Below, piece by piece: positions 27,513 through 36,504 of a DNA stretch of 41,014 bases. Position 1 is the first letter of the stretch, and every line of letters begins with the position of its first letter. This DNA is from Gracilaria domingensis (taxonomy: Eukaryota > Rhodophyta > Florideophyceae > Gracilariales > Gracilariaceae), in the NCBI GenBank assembly GCA_022539475.1, contig VCMS01000398.1, positions 1-41,014 of the forward strand, written 5' to 3'. Both the position numbers and the translations under genes were made by a program. Below the pieces are notes generated by a model. It saw only the letters and a program-made list of their open reading frames with translations. It had not been told where the DNA came from and did not search any database.

Positions 27513-28840
27513 ATGGACATATCCGAGATTCCGGTTCCTCGTCACAACGAGACACACGCGCAAGCGCACTCAACATCTCTGCACTCAGACGATTCAGTAC
27601 TTGAAGTTTCTTCTGCGATCGACGATTCGATGAACCCTCACCTGGGCGACGAGCAGCATTCCCAAGCCGGGGTTCTAAACTTTTCGGGTCCCGCAACTCC
27701 TGCGACACGGTATCTCGGCGGTTTCGCCTCCACTTCTCTGCCTCAGAGTCAACATCACACGACTAAACCGAATCCGGTCGACGTCGCGGCGTGGAATTCC
27801 GCTCAGGCGGTGCCCTTGCTGGCGACTCCACTGGCTGGATAGCGCGTGAATCGCTCCTTGTTCAAGATCCGACTACCGGAGGAAGCTGGGCCTATTCCAG
27901 AGCGCTCTGGTTTCACCCGACAGCGGTTCGCAGCAGTGCGTTGCTGGATTCATACACCGAGAACGGTATGCTGCCTGGCGGCCTACACCGAGATATGGCA
28001 GATTCCTGGGATTGGAGACACCGCGTGGCGGTCGCACCTCACGTATTGTCACGAAAACGGCACGGCTGTGGATACGAAACGCTGGATGAAGCGCGCACGG
28101 CTCTGGCGCGATTGGCATACTTTCGGAAGGATCGAGCCTCGTTCCCCGAGAGGATTCCCGAATCATACGGGTTCGACCTTTCCCGGTTCCGAGCTTACGG
28201 AGAGATGAACTATTGTGCGAACCTCGCGGACTTCCAAGCGGCGGAAAACTTCCCGGAGTCCATGCCGGCGGACATTCTCCTGTTCAACAGGCCTATCCTG
28301 CGAACGGAGTTCCGATATCTACATCGCCCTTCGGGAGAAGGAACCTTCTTCGACAGAGTGCGAAACGAACGCCAATGGCGATCCCGGTTCGGGTATCTGA
28401 TTCCACAGCAGAACATGGAGGTTGAACGTTTGCGTCCGGACGCACTCGCGGGTCGATTCGCTCCACTCCCATTGTGGTGGGCTCACTATGAGGTACCACG
28501 CGGGTGTTTCCCGGAATTGACTCCGTGCATCTCCTATGTGGGGTCACGCATGATTGCGAATCCGCACTCGGAGTATTGGATGCTCTTCATCGCCGAATGG
28601 GACGCTCGCGTTGCCGCGTTTATGCTATGGGAAGCATACGACCAGAACCGTGTTTGTTATTTGCCTCCGAGGTTACGGAATGTGATTAGATCACTGGACT
28701 TATACACAGCGCTCGGTTCCGACGACAACGTCAGCGAGGTCATCAGCCTTATCAATCTCATCGATTCCATTGATTGGAGTACCGTTCCGGCCGAAAACGT
28801 CCCCAGGGGCACTCGTCTGTGTTCTCGTTTTGCTAGTTAG
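27513..28840 (+). pseudogene. Diverged relative of the chromovirus antisense ORF
   Basis: The start MDISEIPVPR and the Ser/Thr-rich N-terminus parallel the antisense ORF of the chromovirus. The frame ends at 27842, but a second frame, open from 27791 to 28840, carries the recognisable core. DILLFNRPILRTEF parallels YWMLDRPHWNEM. EYWMLFIAEWDARVAAFMLW parallels CWLTWQVLTVEWAVFVLMAF. LPPRLRNVIRSLDL parallels LPKMMIVYLRGLGI. LINLIDSIDWSTV parallels LLDYIPRVDWAAT. The C-terminal Pro-rich and coiled-coil part is absent. One frameshift around 27790-27840 is needed to join both parts. No pol or gag sequence is nearby, so it is either a remnant of a related element or a captured gene. Confidence 0.55.
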
Positions 28841-29349
28841 GTGCACTAGAACACGATTATCGGACGAAATTAGTCAAAAAATCTGCAAAAATTGCGTATA
28901 GGGCTATGTGCAAGCAATTAATTTCAATTTTTTGTATACTACGCTTTCATGTACTCAGGCTTTTTCTCCATTCAATGTAGAGCAGTTGACGTACGCCACG
29001 ATTGCAAGTATATGTTCACGAAATGAAAGTATCAGACGCATTATTTGTCTTCGTCTGAGGACATCATGTGATGTCCACCTCTGCCGCCATATTTACGTTC
29101 GCTAATTTTCTGCAAATATTCTAGAATAGTAATCATTACTATGACTACCTAGTACAACATTCATCTTATGGAACCGCGCGCATGCATCTCACCAACCCCA
29201 TACCACTTCAAATTTCATTCTACTTACAAGAGTCCACCGCCGCCACCCTCCTCTATCTCCGCATCTGCGAAAGACAACGGCCCAAACCCTTTCGCCACAT
29301 CATCGTCCCCTTCCTCCTCATTTTCCTCTTCCTCCACATCCTCCCAGCT
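28841..29349. other. AT-rich spacer
   Basis: I see no gene. The stretch is AT-rich with short homopolymers, and lies between the antisense-ORF relative and the 3' end of the minus-strand coiled-coil pseudogene. Confidence 0.3.
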
Positions 29350-30045
29350 CTACTTCTTCTGATATCCCACAACGCTGCTTCCCTTCCACACCGGCTTCGG
29401 AACACACCTGAACCCAACCCTAGTCTTCTTCTTTTTCTCCATCTTCTCCTTCTTCTCCTTTCCAACCTTCGGCCTCACTTCATCCTCCTCCACCTCTAGC
29501 TTCCTCGCCTCGAGTGGCCTCTTCTCCCCGTACCTCCTCTTTCGGCCCCTCTTCTTTCCTTCATTACCCGCAACAACTTCATCCTCACCCAAACTCTCCG
29601 TAGCAGGCACAAAGTCCCTTGCGTCCTCATCTGCATCCACACTAGCCCCATCGACCCCGACCCCAACCCCGTTCACAATCCTCAGCGCAGGAGTCACCAG
29701 AGTACCTCGGATTTGACGTACATCCTGCCGCTTCTCACTGAGTTCCTTCAGCTTCTCCTCCAGCTCCTGCACTCAACCCATCAACTCTTTTTGCCCATCC
29801 TTCAATCCCGTTAGCTCCTTAGCAACAAATCCTGTGACCTTCTTCGTCAGTCGACGAACGTCCTCACCAATGCGGGTTCCCATCGCCCCTGCGCACCCCA
29901 ACATCGCCATCGACCACCATTCCAGCTCAACCTTGGCTTCCCCTTCATCTTCCTCCGCAAAAATTCTCTTAATCTTCTTATGAGACCTCTCCCCATCGCT
30001 GGGATCCCACGGTCACTTCACGTTCGAATGAGACTTGCCGCTCAT
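29350..30045 (-). pseudogene. Coiled-coil, lysine-rich protein with two in-frame stops
   Basis: From ATG 30045 (MSGKSHSNVK) the frame meets TGA 30013-30015, continues as HKKIKRIFAEEDEGEAKVEL, meets a second TGA at 29773-29775, and continues as QELEEKLKELSEKRQDVRQ to 29350. The middle part suggests a leucine/glutamate coiled coil. The C-terminal third is very Lys/Glu-rich with KKRGRKRRYGEKR nuclear-localisation-like tracts. No frameshift is needed over 232 codons. I recognise no family. A nuclear protein is plausible from the basic tracts. With no homologue in the window to confirm the joined frame, this call is cautious. Confidence 0.4.
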
Positions 30046-30079
30046 GATCAGATTTCAATGAGCGGGAACGTATCGGCAA

Positions 30080-30183
30080 GAAGAAGGGAAAGGAAAAGAA
30101 AAGGGACGGAAGGGAACGGGAACGGGAACGGAGGGGAACGGAAACGGAAGGGATCCGAAACGGAAGGGATCCGAAACGGGAGA
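30080..30183. repeat. Purine-rich microsatellite
   Basis: The stretch has GGAACG-type repeats (GGGAACGGGAACGG) followed by two copies of the 17-mer GGAAGGGATCCGAAACG. Nearly all of one strand is purine. Slippage is the likely origin. Confidence 0.7.
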
Positions 30184-30584
30184 TGACGAAACTCTATTCG
30201 TGCGTAGGCGCTCCGTGAACTTATCACGGCGCGAAAACCCTGTCATGTATGTACGCGCTTTCACCACCACTGCCTAGCACCCGTTCTTATCCCTGTGAAA
30301 CAAGTTGTTTCTCAAAAATAATTTCATAAATTCTAGCCCAATTCCCCAGTTTTCAACCGTCTCCCCCTCTTCATATTACCAATTCTTCATCATCCATGTA
30401 CCTTATTTCTTACTTATATCAATGTCTCGTCACATAGTATAGTATAAAAGCAACCAGTCTAATCAATCGTTTATGAAAATCATGTTCTCTACATGTCAGT
30501 AGCCTCCACTTTTAAAGAAGCGTAATAGTAGAGCTGTTTTCCTATGTATTGTAACTCACAAACAGTCCACGTTCTAACAAATAA

Positions 30585-31862
30585 ATGTACTGCATCTCTA
30601 CAACCATCCAAAGCCCCCTTTTCTCTCCTTTGGTACGAATTCGAAAACGAAACTGTTCCGCAATGGCCTTTCGCAATACACACCAGGTACGGGAAATCCC
30701 GCTAAACAATCGACTGCGTTCTGTACGTATCCAGCTGGATGCTTTCCCACATGCAACCTACATCACTTTCAACAACTGCCTTCAGTTACAGTACAACCTC
30801 GATGCTGAAGAAGCTCACATTCGTGGGGTGCAAACTCTCATTACTCCCGCACTGCAGAATGAGCTCAATGAGCTCTATGAAATACTACATGGCACACCCC
30901 GTCACGAAAGTATTCTGGAGCACCCACCCTTCACTCAGGCTATTCGAACTCTCCCATAGCTTTCAAATTATATATATCAGTCAAGATTCTACTCTTGGAA
31001 TCCTCTCAGCGTGCTTTCGCCACCTTCAATGGTGTTATTTGCTTCATTGTTAACGGTAGCCATAGGCGCGCTTTACGGTATCATCAAGCCCGTCTTGGCC
31101 CAAGCGCTTCTATTCAAGCGCTCCTCTCGCTATGCTCAGCTTGGTTTCACCATTCTCTATAGCATTCTGGAGACCATGCTACACATTATTCTCTTCGACC
31201 TCGCCCTTTCTCTACATGCCGCAAGATACGGTACCGTAGCTCTCGGACCGATGATTCCTTCGCACATGACGAGCACCTCCTCCATATTAAGGAATACATA
31301 CTTGGGTATAGCGGTCGCTGGCCTTTTCGCTCTCAATCTCTCCATCTTCGTCACCTATCAACTCCGTCCATCCCCGTCCAATCTTATTGATTCTGTCAGA
31401 GCAGCCTCTATAGCTTTTTTTCCAGGTAAATTTCTATTCGGGCTGTTCACTATCTTCGTGAACGCACTCTCTATCTTCTACTCTACAGGCAACACCTTTA
31501 ACAACATTGTACCGCTCTCGCACCGCGTAGGAACTTGATGGGAAAGGCTCTGTCTCTACATCCGTTGTGTCCTACACTCCTTCAGAAGGGCTCTCTTTTT
31601 CCATGATGTATTGCTCTCCATCAGAATGTTTTTGAACAGAGTGGTCCCAGTATTCTTCGCCCACACGATTTCTGAGTTGCTAGAACCATCAGCTTTTCGT
31701 TTGTACAAAGGCATCCCCCCTCTTCTTACAAACACTCTATTCGTTGGACTTGTTATGTGTGCGGGTATCGTCAAGCACGAACCACGGGTCAACCTCAAGA
31801 GGTACTTGTGTGCACTCAGAGGGCATTCTAGACTCCAGACTCGGCCTCTATTGGAGAAATAA
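30585..31862 (+). pseudogene. Multi-pass membrane protein gene with two in-frame stops
   Basis: The reading frame from ATG 30585 stays the same through three open blocks separated only by TAG 30957-30959 and TGA 31536-31538. The first block (about 124 residues) is soluble-looking. From about 31026 it encodes hydrophobic spans: MVLFASLLTVAIGALYGII, FTILYSILETMLHIILF, LGIAVAGLFALNLSIFV, FLFGLFTIFVNALSIFY and, after the second stop, LLTNTLFVGLVMCAGIV. At least five membrane segments are therefore likely. I recognise no family. If only the middle block is translated, a four-span protein results. The unchanged frame across both stops favours one decayed gene of about 425 codons. Confidence 0.45.
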
Positions 31863-32096
31863 TTTAAACACTAACTACGATAGTTACTAGCACTACTTAG
31901 GTAAAGAACAAACATTCAACTCCTTCTTAATGAAGTCCTTTTGTGGAAACATATGAACATATATATAGCACTTGTGACATAGGTTTTTACGCAAAACAAC
32001 AATCAATATCTTCAAAAACAACAAAACATGGTGACGACATCTCCGGATGTCCACTCGTCAACTGCAATATCATAAAATCATAAATTCATGGCTCGT

Positions 32097-33128
32097 TCAG
32101 TTCTCATCCCCATCCTCTGTCCCTTCCTCCATCCCCTGCGCTTCATATTTCTCGTCTTCTTCGTGGCTGTCCCCTTCCTCGACCATCAACTCATACTCTT
32201 CGTCCTCGTCCTCCCCATCCTCCACCAATTCTATTTCCACCGCAGGACCACCTGTGTTGTCCTTCATTCCCATGAGGTCGTCTTCTTCCACAAAAGTCGG
32301 TCGAAAATGGTGATTCAGATGAACTGCATCCGGCAAACTGTACTTCTCTGGTACCATATGCATATGGTAGCGAAACAGTGAGTTTTCCGGAAATCTTCCA
32401 TCGTTAGTGCTCGCACCGGCATGAAATACATCCCCCCTCCCAATAAACACAGACATAGGTGGGACAAAGAACTTTCTCACCACCATTCCTCGTGCCAACC
32501 CTTCAAATTCGTTTGCTGTTACAGCAAAGTGACTGTGGGATCCTTTACATATCCAAAGTGGGAACGACGCAGTTCCGGAGACCATCACAAAGTACCCCGG
32601 GTTCTTCTTCTCCAGCTTGTCTTCGTTTGTCAAGGTCTCGAAGTCGGTATGTAGTTGCTGTCGCTGGCAAGCCACTCCGGTACATAAGATCCTCCCTCCG
32701 GTCTTCGGTTCATATATTCTCTCATTCGGTTGCTTGTTTTCTTGTAGCCCCAACGCCGCACATATCTGACCAAGCCGAGCATCTAACAACGCCCTCTTCT
32801 TCACAAGCAAATGAGTCTCCGGTCTATTCTCCAGCTCGTCCACTATACCTCTTCTCGTCGTCATATACCTCCCATTGTCCGCGTTGATTATAGAAATCCA
32901 TGTAGTTCGATTCTCTGGTACCCTGAGGTCTGGGGCTTCTTCGAAGCTTTTTTTGAAGAAGTCCAATAACTCGACGCTTACATCCCCATCGATGAGCTTG
33001 CTGGGACTTTCAGCCATCTTCAAAAGGTCGTTGTCACAAGCAAAGCGTTCCAAAATACAGAAACCTCTCTCCCGAAGCTCAGCCTTCTTGTTCACAAAAT
33101 ACATATACGCGACGGAATCATTCTTCAC
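32097..33128 (-). CDS. 2OG-Fe(II) dioxygenase-like protein (module copy II)
   Basis: The open frame of 343 codons begins at a GTG (33128); the first ATG is eight codons in. Homology to copy I shows that the protein extends upstream, in frame, to about 33380 through a TAG (33198-33200). Double-stranded beta-helix iron-ligand features are complete: RQQLHTDFET gives H160-x-D162, GRGDVFHAGASTND gives distal H236, and FRYHMHM gives R253 for the 2-oxoglutarate carboxylate. The HxD-to-H spacing fits the family. Residues 300-343 form an extremely acidic tail. The fold is shared by phytanoyl-CoA-hydroxylase-like, AlkB-like and TET/JBP enzymes. The substrate is unknown, but the link to ParB-like and methyltransferase genes makes a nucleic-acid or chromatin substrate attractive. 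Confidence 0.65.
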   Translation of the reverse strand: MKNDSVAYMYFVNKKAELRERGFCILERFACDNDLLKMAESPSKLIDGDVSVELLDFFKKSFEEAPDLRVPENRTTWISIINADNGRYMTTRRGIVDELENRPETHLLVKKRALLDARLGQICAALGLQENKQPNERIYEPKTGGRILCTGVACQRQQLHTDFETLTNEDKLEKKNPGYFVMVSGTASFPLWICKGSHSHFAVTANEFEGLARGMVVRKFFVPPMSVFIGRGDVFHAGASTNDGRFPENSLFRYHMHMVPEKYSLPDAVHLNHHFRPTFVEEDDLMGMKDNTGGPAVEIELVEDGEDEDEEYELMVEEGDSHEEDEKYEAQGMEEGTEDGDEN

Positions 33129-33200
33129 TGCCTCCGCCCATAGGGTCCCATCATCAACCTCCCCTTCTCCTACCGCCTCGTTGAGAAGTTTCTGACCCTA

Positions 33201-33738
33201 ATACGCAGCATTCCAAAACACAGCATGATGTACTCCTTTAAAGTCTTTCGGCTCGAGCAAATGGCCTCGGCGCTCCTTCTGGAGATGTATCGCATCCATC
33301 CACAGATATACCGACTTAATCCCATCCACTCCAGCAGGCCGCTTGGTAGGAACTGCTTTCAACAATTTCAACCACGAATCCCCCCTCGTAAGGTCCTTCG
33401 TCTGCTTTCTTCAGCCCCGGGGGTAGAATTTCCGGGACTGTGTCGTCGAAAGGATCCGTGTCGTCTCCTCGCGTCTCAACATTCGCCGCTGAATCAGAGT
33501 CCGTGTCGCTGGTGAAGGAGATTTGATGAGCTTTGAGGAAGCTTCTGACCCCTTTCCCTCCGAGCGTACGCAGATGATTGATGACTAATGTTTCATCTTG
33601 GGGCACTTCGCTTACTTTCGCCTTCTTCTGAGCCCTGGGGTTGTTATCGCTCGTCATCTTCCTTCGTCGACGACTTCTTCTGGTGCTCCTTCTCAACCCC
33701 GTACTACTTGACTCCACTAAAACCACGTCGCTTACCAC
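33201..33738 (-). CDS. Linker between ParB-like and dioxygenase parts (module copy II)
   Basis: After TAA 33739-33741 the ParB-like frame continues as VVSDVVLVESSSTGL, a basic RRSRRRRK tract and an acidic Asp/Ser-rich stretch to 33316. At a run of six G (plus-strand C at about 33380-33385) the conserved sequence moves to the dioxygenase frame: GDSWLKLLKAVPTKRPAGVD, then YLWMDAIHLQKERRG and VHHAVFWNAAY, matching copy I. This suggests one ancestral protein in which ParB-like and dioxygenase domains were joined, now split by a stop, a homopolymer frameshift and TAG 33198-33200. Confidence 0.5.
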
Positions 33739-34950
33739 TTACTGAACGTCTTCCCCGGCATTCTTCGCCTTAACAAGTTTAGAACGCGACGCCCGAGTAT
33801 CCGGTTTAGTGACTTGGGTCCTAGGCGTGGTCGCTTTTCCCCCTCCCGCCGTAGCAGACGGCCTCACAGTCAAATTGAAATCCACCCCGACGGACTTTTT
33901 CAGCTTCTCACGAGCATAAGCCACCCTTCTCGATATCTTTCCGCCCCAAAGCTTCTTTGTCGCTGCAGTCTCCAGGCGTGCGGCCTGTGTGGCAAGATAC
34001 TCACGAAGGCTGAGTTTCTCAAACCTAGTGACTTCAATCTGCATCTCGTACACTTCTTTCAGAGACAGTCTCTTTCTTTTCGATACTTCAACGGCCAGCT
34101 CATTTAGGGACCGGGAGCATCTAAAAAAATATTTTCGTATATCTTCAAAGCGGCCCTTCAGTTTGGACTCTCGTCTCCTCGCAAAATATGCTGCCAGAGC
34201 GTCCAGGGTGAAATCGGTTGTGTCGTCATCCATACAAAAGAACTGATCACTGGAGATACATGTAATACCAATTTCATTATACTCGCGACACACACTTTCC
34301 AAATGCTTCAGCAGTCGAGGACTCTCAACCACCTTCAAACCCATCTCCGCAAACCTCGATAGATGCCTGATATGGTACTGACCTATGATTCCGCATACAC
34401 TTAAGCCACCCGCTACAGCGGTCCTTGTCATGTTGTTCAACACTTTCTTCTCCTCTTCAACCATCGCGGTTATAAAGGATACAATGGAATGAACCTTGTC
34501 AGCGAAGTTCATAAGTCGGGCCTGCTTAAGTCCATCGCTCAAAGCATTACCCAGGCTCAGAAGCTGCCTCGTTTTCATCTTTTGTCCATCTTTTCTCCTC
34601 CATAAGGAAACGGTAAGTCCTTTACACAGTTTCGTTATCTTTGCATCCTCCTCACATAGTTCCTTGAGTGCCACAAGACGATGAGCCCCACCTATGAGAA
34701 TACACGTAACTTTCACGCGATTTCCCTCCACCATCTCCTTCTCGGACTTACCCGTGATCAAAATAGCAACACTCATCGTTCCAAGGGCCTGAAGAAACCC
34801 TTTCCTTCGAATCTCCGCCTTGAGAGCTTCAACATGCTCCCGAACTGTCCCTCTCACAGTTGCGTCCGGGATTTCGATTAGGTCGATGGCGACCTTCAAG
34901 GACTCGTACTCATAATGGTCCAGGGTGAACTTGAGCGACGCCAGACTCAT
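33739..34950 (-). CDS. ParB-like domain protein (module copy II)
   Basis: The ORF has 405 codons in the frame open to GTG 34956; ATG 34950 is taken as start, giving 403 residues. Positions below count from the GTG. Residues 20-100 show the ParB/sulfiredoxin-fold N-terminal domain: AIDLIEIPDATVRG, HVEALKAEIRRKGFLQALG, then CILIGGAHRLVALKEL, where GGAHR (89-93) stands for the DGxHR/GxRR signature. In bacterial ParB and related nucleases this domain binds CTP or DNA or acts as a nuclease. Here the role is unknown. The rest is helical and basic and ends in a Lys/Arg-rich tail (TRASRSKLVKAKN), compatible with DNA binding. Upstream, the same frame reaches the low-complexity ORF through two stops (34972-34974, 35074-35076), one of which is followed at once by ATG. 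Confidence 0.65.
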   Translation of the reverse strand: MSLASLKFTLDHYEYESLKVAIDLIEIPDATVRGTVREHVEALKAEIRRKGFLQALGTMSVAILITGKSEKEMVEGNRVKVTCILIGGAHRLVALKELCEEDAKITKLCKGLTVSLWRRKDGQKMKTRQLLSLGNALSDGLKQARLMNFADKVHSIVSFITAMVEEEKKVLNNMTRTAVAGGLSVCGIIGQYHIRHLSRFAEMGLKVVESPRLLKHLESVCREYNEIGITCISSDQFFCMDDDTTDFTLDALAAYFARRRESKLKGRFEDIRKYFFRCSRSLNELAVEVSKRKRLSLKEVYEMQIEVTRFEKLSLREYLATQAARLETAATKKLWGGKISRRVAYAREKLKKSVGVDFNLTVRPSATAGGGKATTPRTQVTKPDTRASRSKLVKAKNAGEDVQ

Positions 34951-35250
34951 ATCCACGTCATTTGAAGGTAATTAATCACCTTCGTCGAATAGTTCAATGA
35001 CGTTTCCAGCTAAGCTCTCCTTCACCAAGACAACGTCATCATCATCCACTTCATCCACATCCACAACTTCCATCTAAGCTCCACTGCGACTCTCAGCCAT
35101 TGCAATCGCTTCAGCAGTTCTATTTCTGGACGACCCAGACTGCAAATTCATCGCTGGTTGCTTCCGTAATGCAGAGACCGCACTCTCTGGAGTTGTGGTC
35201 AATTGTGCAGTTCCTACCTTTGTACCATCCTGGTCTTGCTTAGATGGAGT

Positions 35251-35982
35251 TTAAGGCACAGGCTCAGGCGCTGGGGGCGGTACTTCCTTCCCCCCTTTGT
35301 TCTTCTGTTGTTTGCCTGGTGTTTTGGCCTGGGCCACCTGAGGTGGCAACCGCTTCCCACTCGGTGTACGCGGGGGTTTCGGTGTTTCCGCCATACGCAC
35401 TCGTTTCTCTTCTGTCGTGGACGCCGCATTGGTATGCCCTGATTTCTTACTGGGCATCTGTGGCGTGGTGTTCTGAACGGTTTCACCCGAAGCCATAAAG
35501 TTCAAGTCCCAAGCATAGAAACCCATCTTGTTTAAGTCCACAACGGTCTTCGGAATGAAGTCTTCATCCGTACACTTAAAGGGATACGGGTACGGTGTAT
35601 GGAGCTCCTTCGATACATCAGCTCGCCATATACCGACTGTATCCTCTCCCGGCTTCCGTTCCAGTGTGTGACCATGCATTTCTCTTCGATAGTCTTTGCC
35701 GTCGCCGGCAGACTCGATGGCCACCACATCAGCGGGGCCGATTGGGACCTTGTCCCCTTCATTCCCCGCGATAAGAAGCGTCACTTTGTCCCCCGGTGCT
35801 GGTTTCGCTTTCCCCGGGTTAGAGCTCATACTTGTCTCCGGATTCTGTGCTTCCTCACTACTCTTTTTCCCTCCTTCTTTTGTCTTCTTCGCACTTCGAA
35901 GATGCGGCGCCATGTGGTTGCGAACTTTCCGCGGCTTTCTGGAGCGCCTCATCTGCCGGTTCCCCAATCTTCTTGGCTGCAT
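35251..35982 (-). CDS. Low-complexity basic module protein (copy II, N-terminal part)
   Basis: 243 codons run from ATG 35982. It begins very basic (RRLGNRQMRRSRKPRK), has a central globular-looking segment (ELHTPYPYPFKCTDEDFIPK, then VVDLNKMGFYAWDLNFM) that parallels copy I, and ends Lys/Pro-rich. TAA 35251-35253 stops it, yet the same frame continues for about 100 codons with a DDDDVVLVKESL motif, equivalent to DDDVVLL in copy I, and into the ParB-like ORF. An overlapping frame upstream (to 36199) also looks protein-like (TKLNSNTLYNAAKKIGEPAD), so the true N-terminus may lie there with a frameshift. Function unknown. Confidence 0.5.
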   Translation of the reverse strand: MQPRRLGNRQMRRSRKPRKVRNHMAPHLRSAKKTKEGGKKSSEEAQNPETSMSSNPGKAKPAPGDKVTLLIAGNEGDKVPIGPADVVAIESAGDGKDYRREMHGHTLERKPGEDTVGIWRADVSKELHTPYPYPFKCTDEDFIPKTVVDLNKMGFYAWDLNFMASGETVQNTTPQMPSKKSGHTNAASTTEEKRVRMAETPKPPRTPSGKRLPPQVAQAKTPGKQQKNKGGKEVPPPAPEPVP

Positions 35983-36300
35983 TATATAGCGTGTTTGAAT
36001 TTAGCTTCGTCAAAAACCTATAAAGGTTGAATGCAGAACAAAGCGGTAATCGTATAATGCTCTGATCACGCCAGCAAACGGCGCACCCGCTCGGTTTGAA
36101 CAGGGTACACGCTTCGCTGTCGGTTGAAGTGTCGCACACTTTCGTATCGCAGATTTGTAGTGCAGCTCGTGGAAATGCTCGCGTGAACATTCTCGTCACT
36201 TTTAAGGAGTGGTACAGGCGGTTAGAGAGGGTGTAGAAGGCTTAGATGCGTACCAGACAGCATGATCAACCCTCACGGTTCCCCCCTGGTACCCTCCTGT

Positions 36301-36504
36301 GGTGGCCGGATGCGACGTGTTCAGACCGCGGTCTGGACAGCTATCAGCCGAGTTCATAGCCGAGATCATGGCCATGATACCATAATCTTGGCAAGATTAT
36401 ACTCTACCCATTGAGCTCTTCTCGCTGTCATGGCCATGATCTCGGCTATGAACTCGGCTGACCGCGGTCCAGACCGCGGTCTGAATACGTCTCATCCGGC
36501 CACC
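36301..36504. repeat. Nested near-perfect palindrome
   Basis: The left arm (36301-36377) pairs with the right arm (36428-36504) over about 75 bp. Pairs include GGTGGCCGGATG/CATCCGGCCACC, CAGACCGCGGTCTG in both arms, CAGCCGAGTTCATAGCCGAG/CTCGGCTATGAACTCGGCTG and TCATGGCCATGA in both arms. The 50-nt loop carries the D- and anticodon-arm-like part of a tRNA. Confidence 0.85.
36361..36424 (-). tRNA. tRNA-Gly(GCC)-like sequence, aberrant T arm
   Basis: On the minus strand, AGCTCAATGGGTAGAGT is a textbook D arm/A box. ATAATC-TTGCCAA-GATTAT forms an anticodon arm with a 7-nt loop and anticodon GCC (Gly). CGAGA..TCTCG can form a short acceptor stem. The T arm is replaced by the self-complementary TCATGGCCATGA with no TTCGA loop, so normal tRNA function is unlikely. 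It is a tRNA-derived relic or a tRNA-like element embedded in a palindrome. Confidence 0.45.

Noticed and set aside
29168..29499. Plus-strand Ser/Leu/Pro-rich ORFs
   Set aside because: Shadows of the Lys/Glu-rich minus-strand pseudogene at 29350-30045 and of pyrimidine-rich sequence.
843..35253. Stop-codon reassignment
   Set aside because: TAA, TAG and TGA all occur as internal stops, and intact genes here use ordinary stops.
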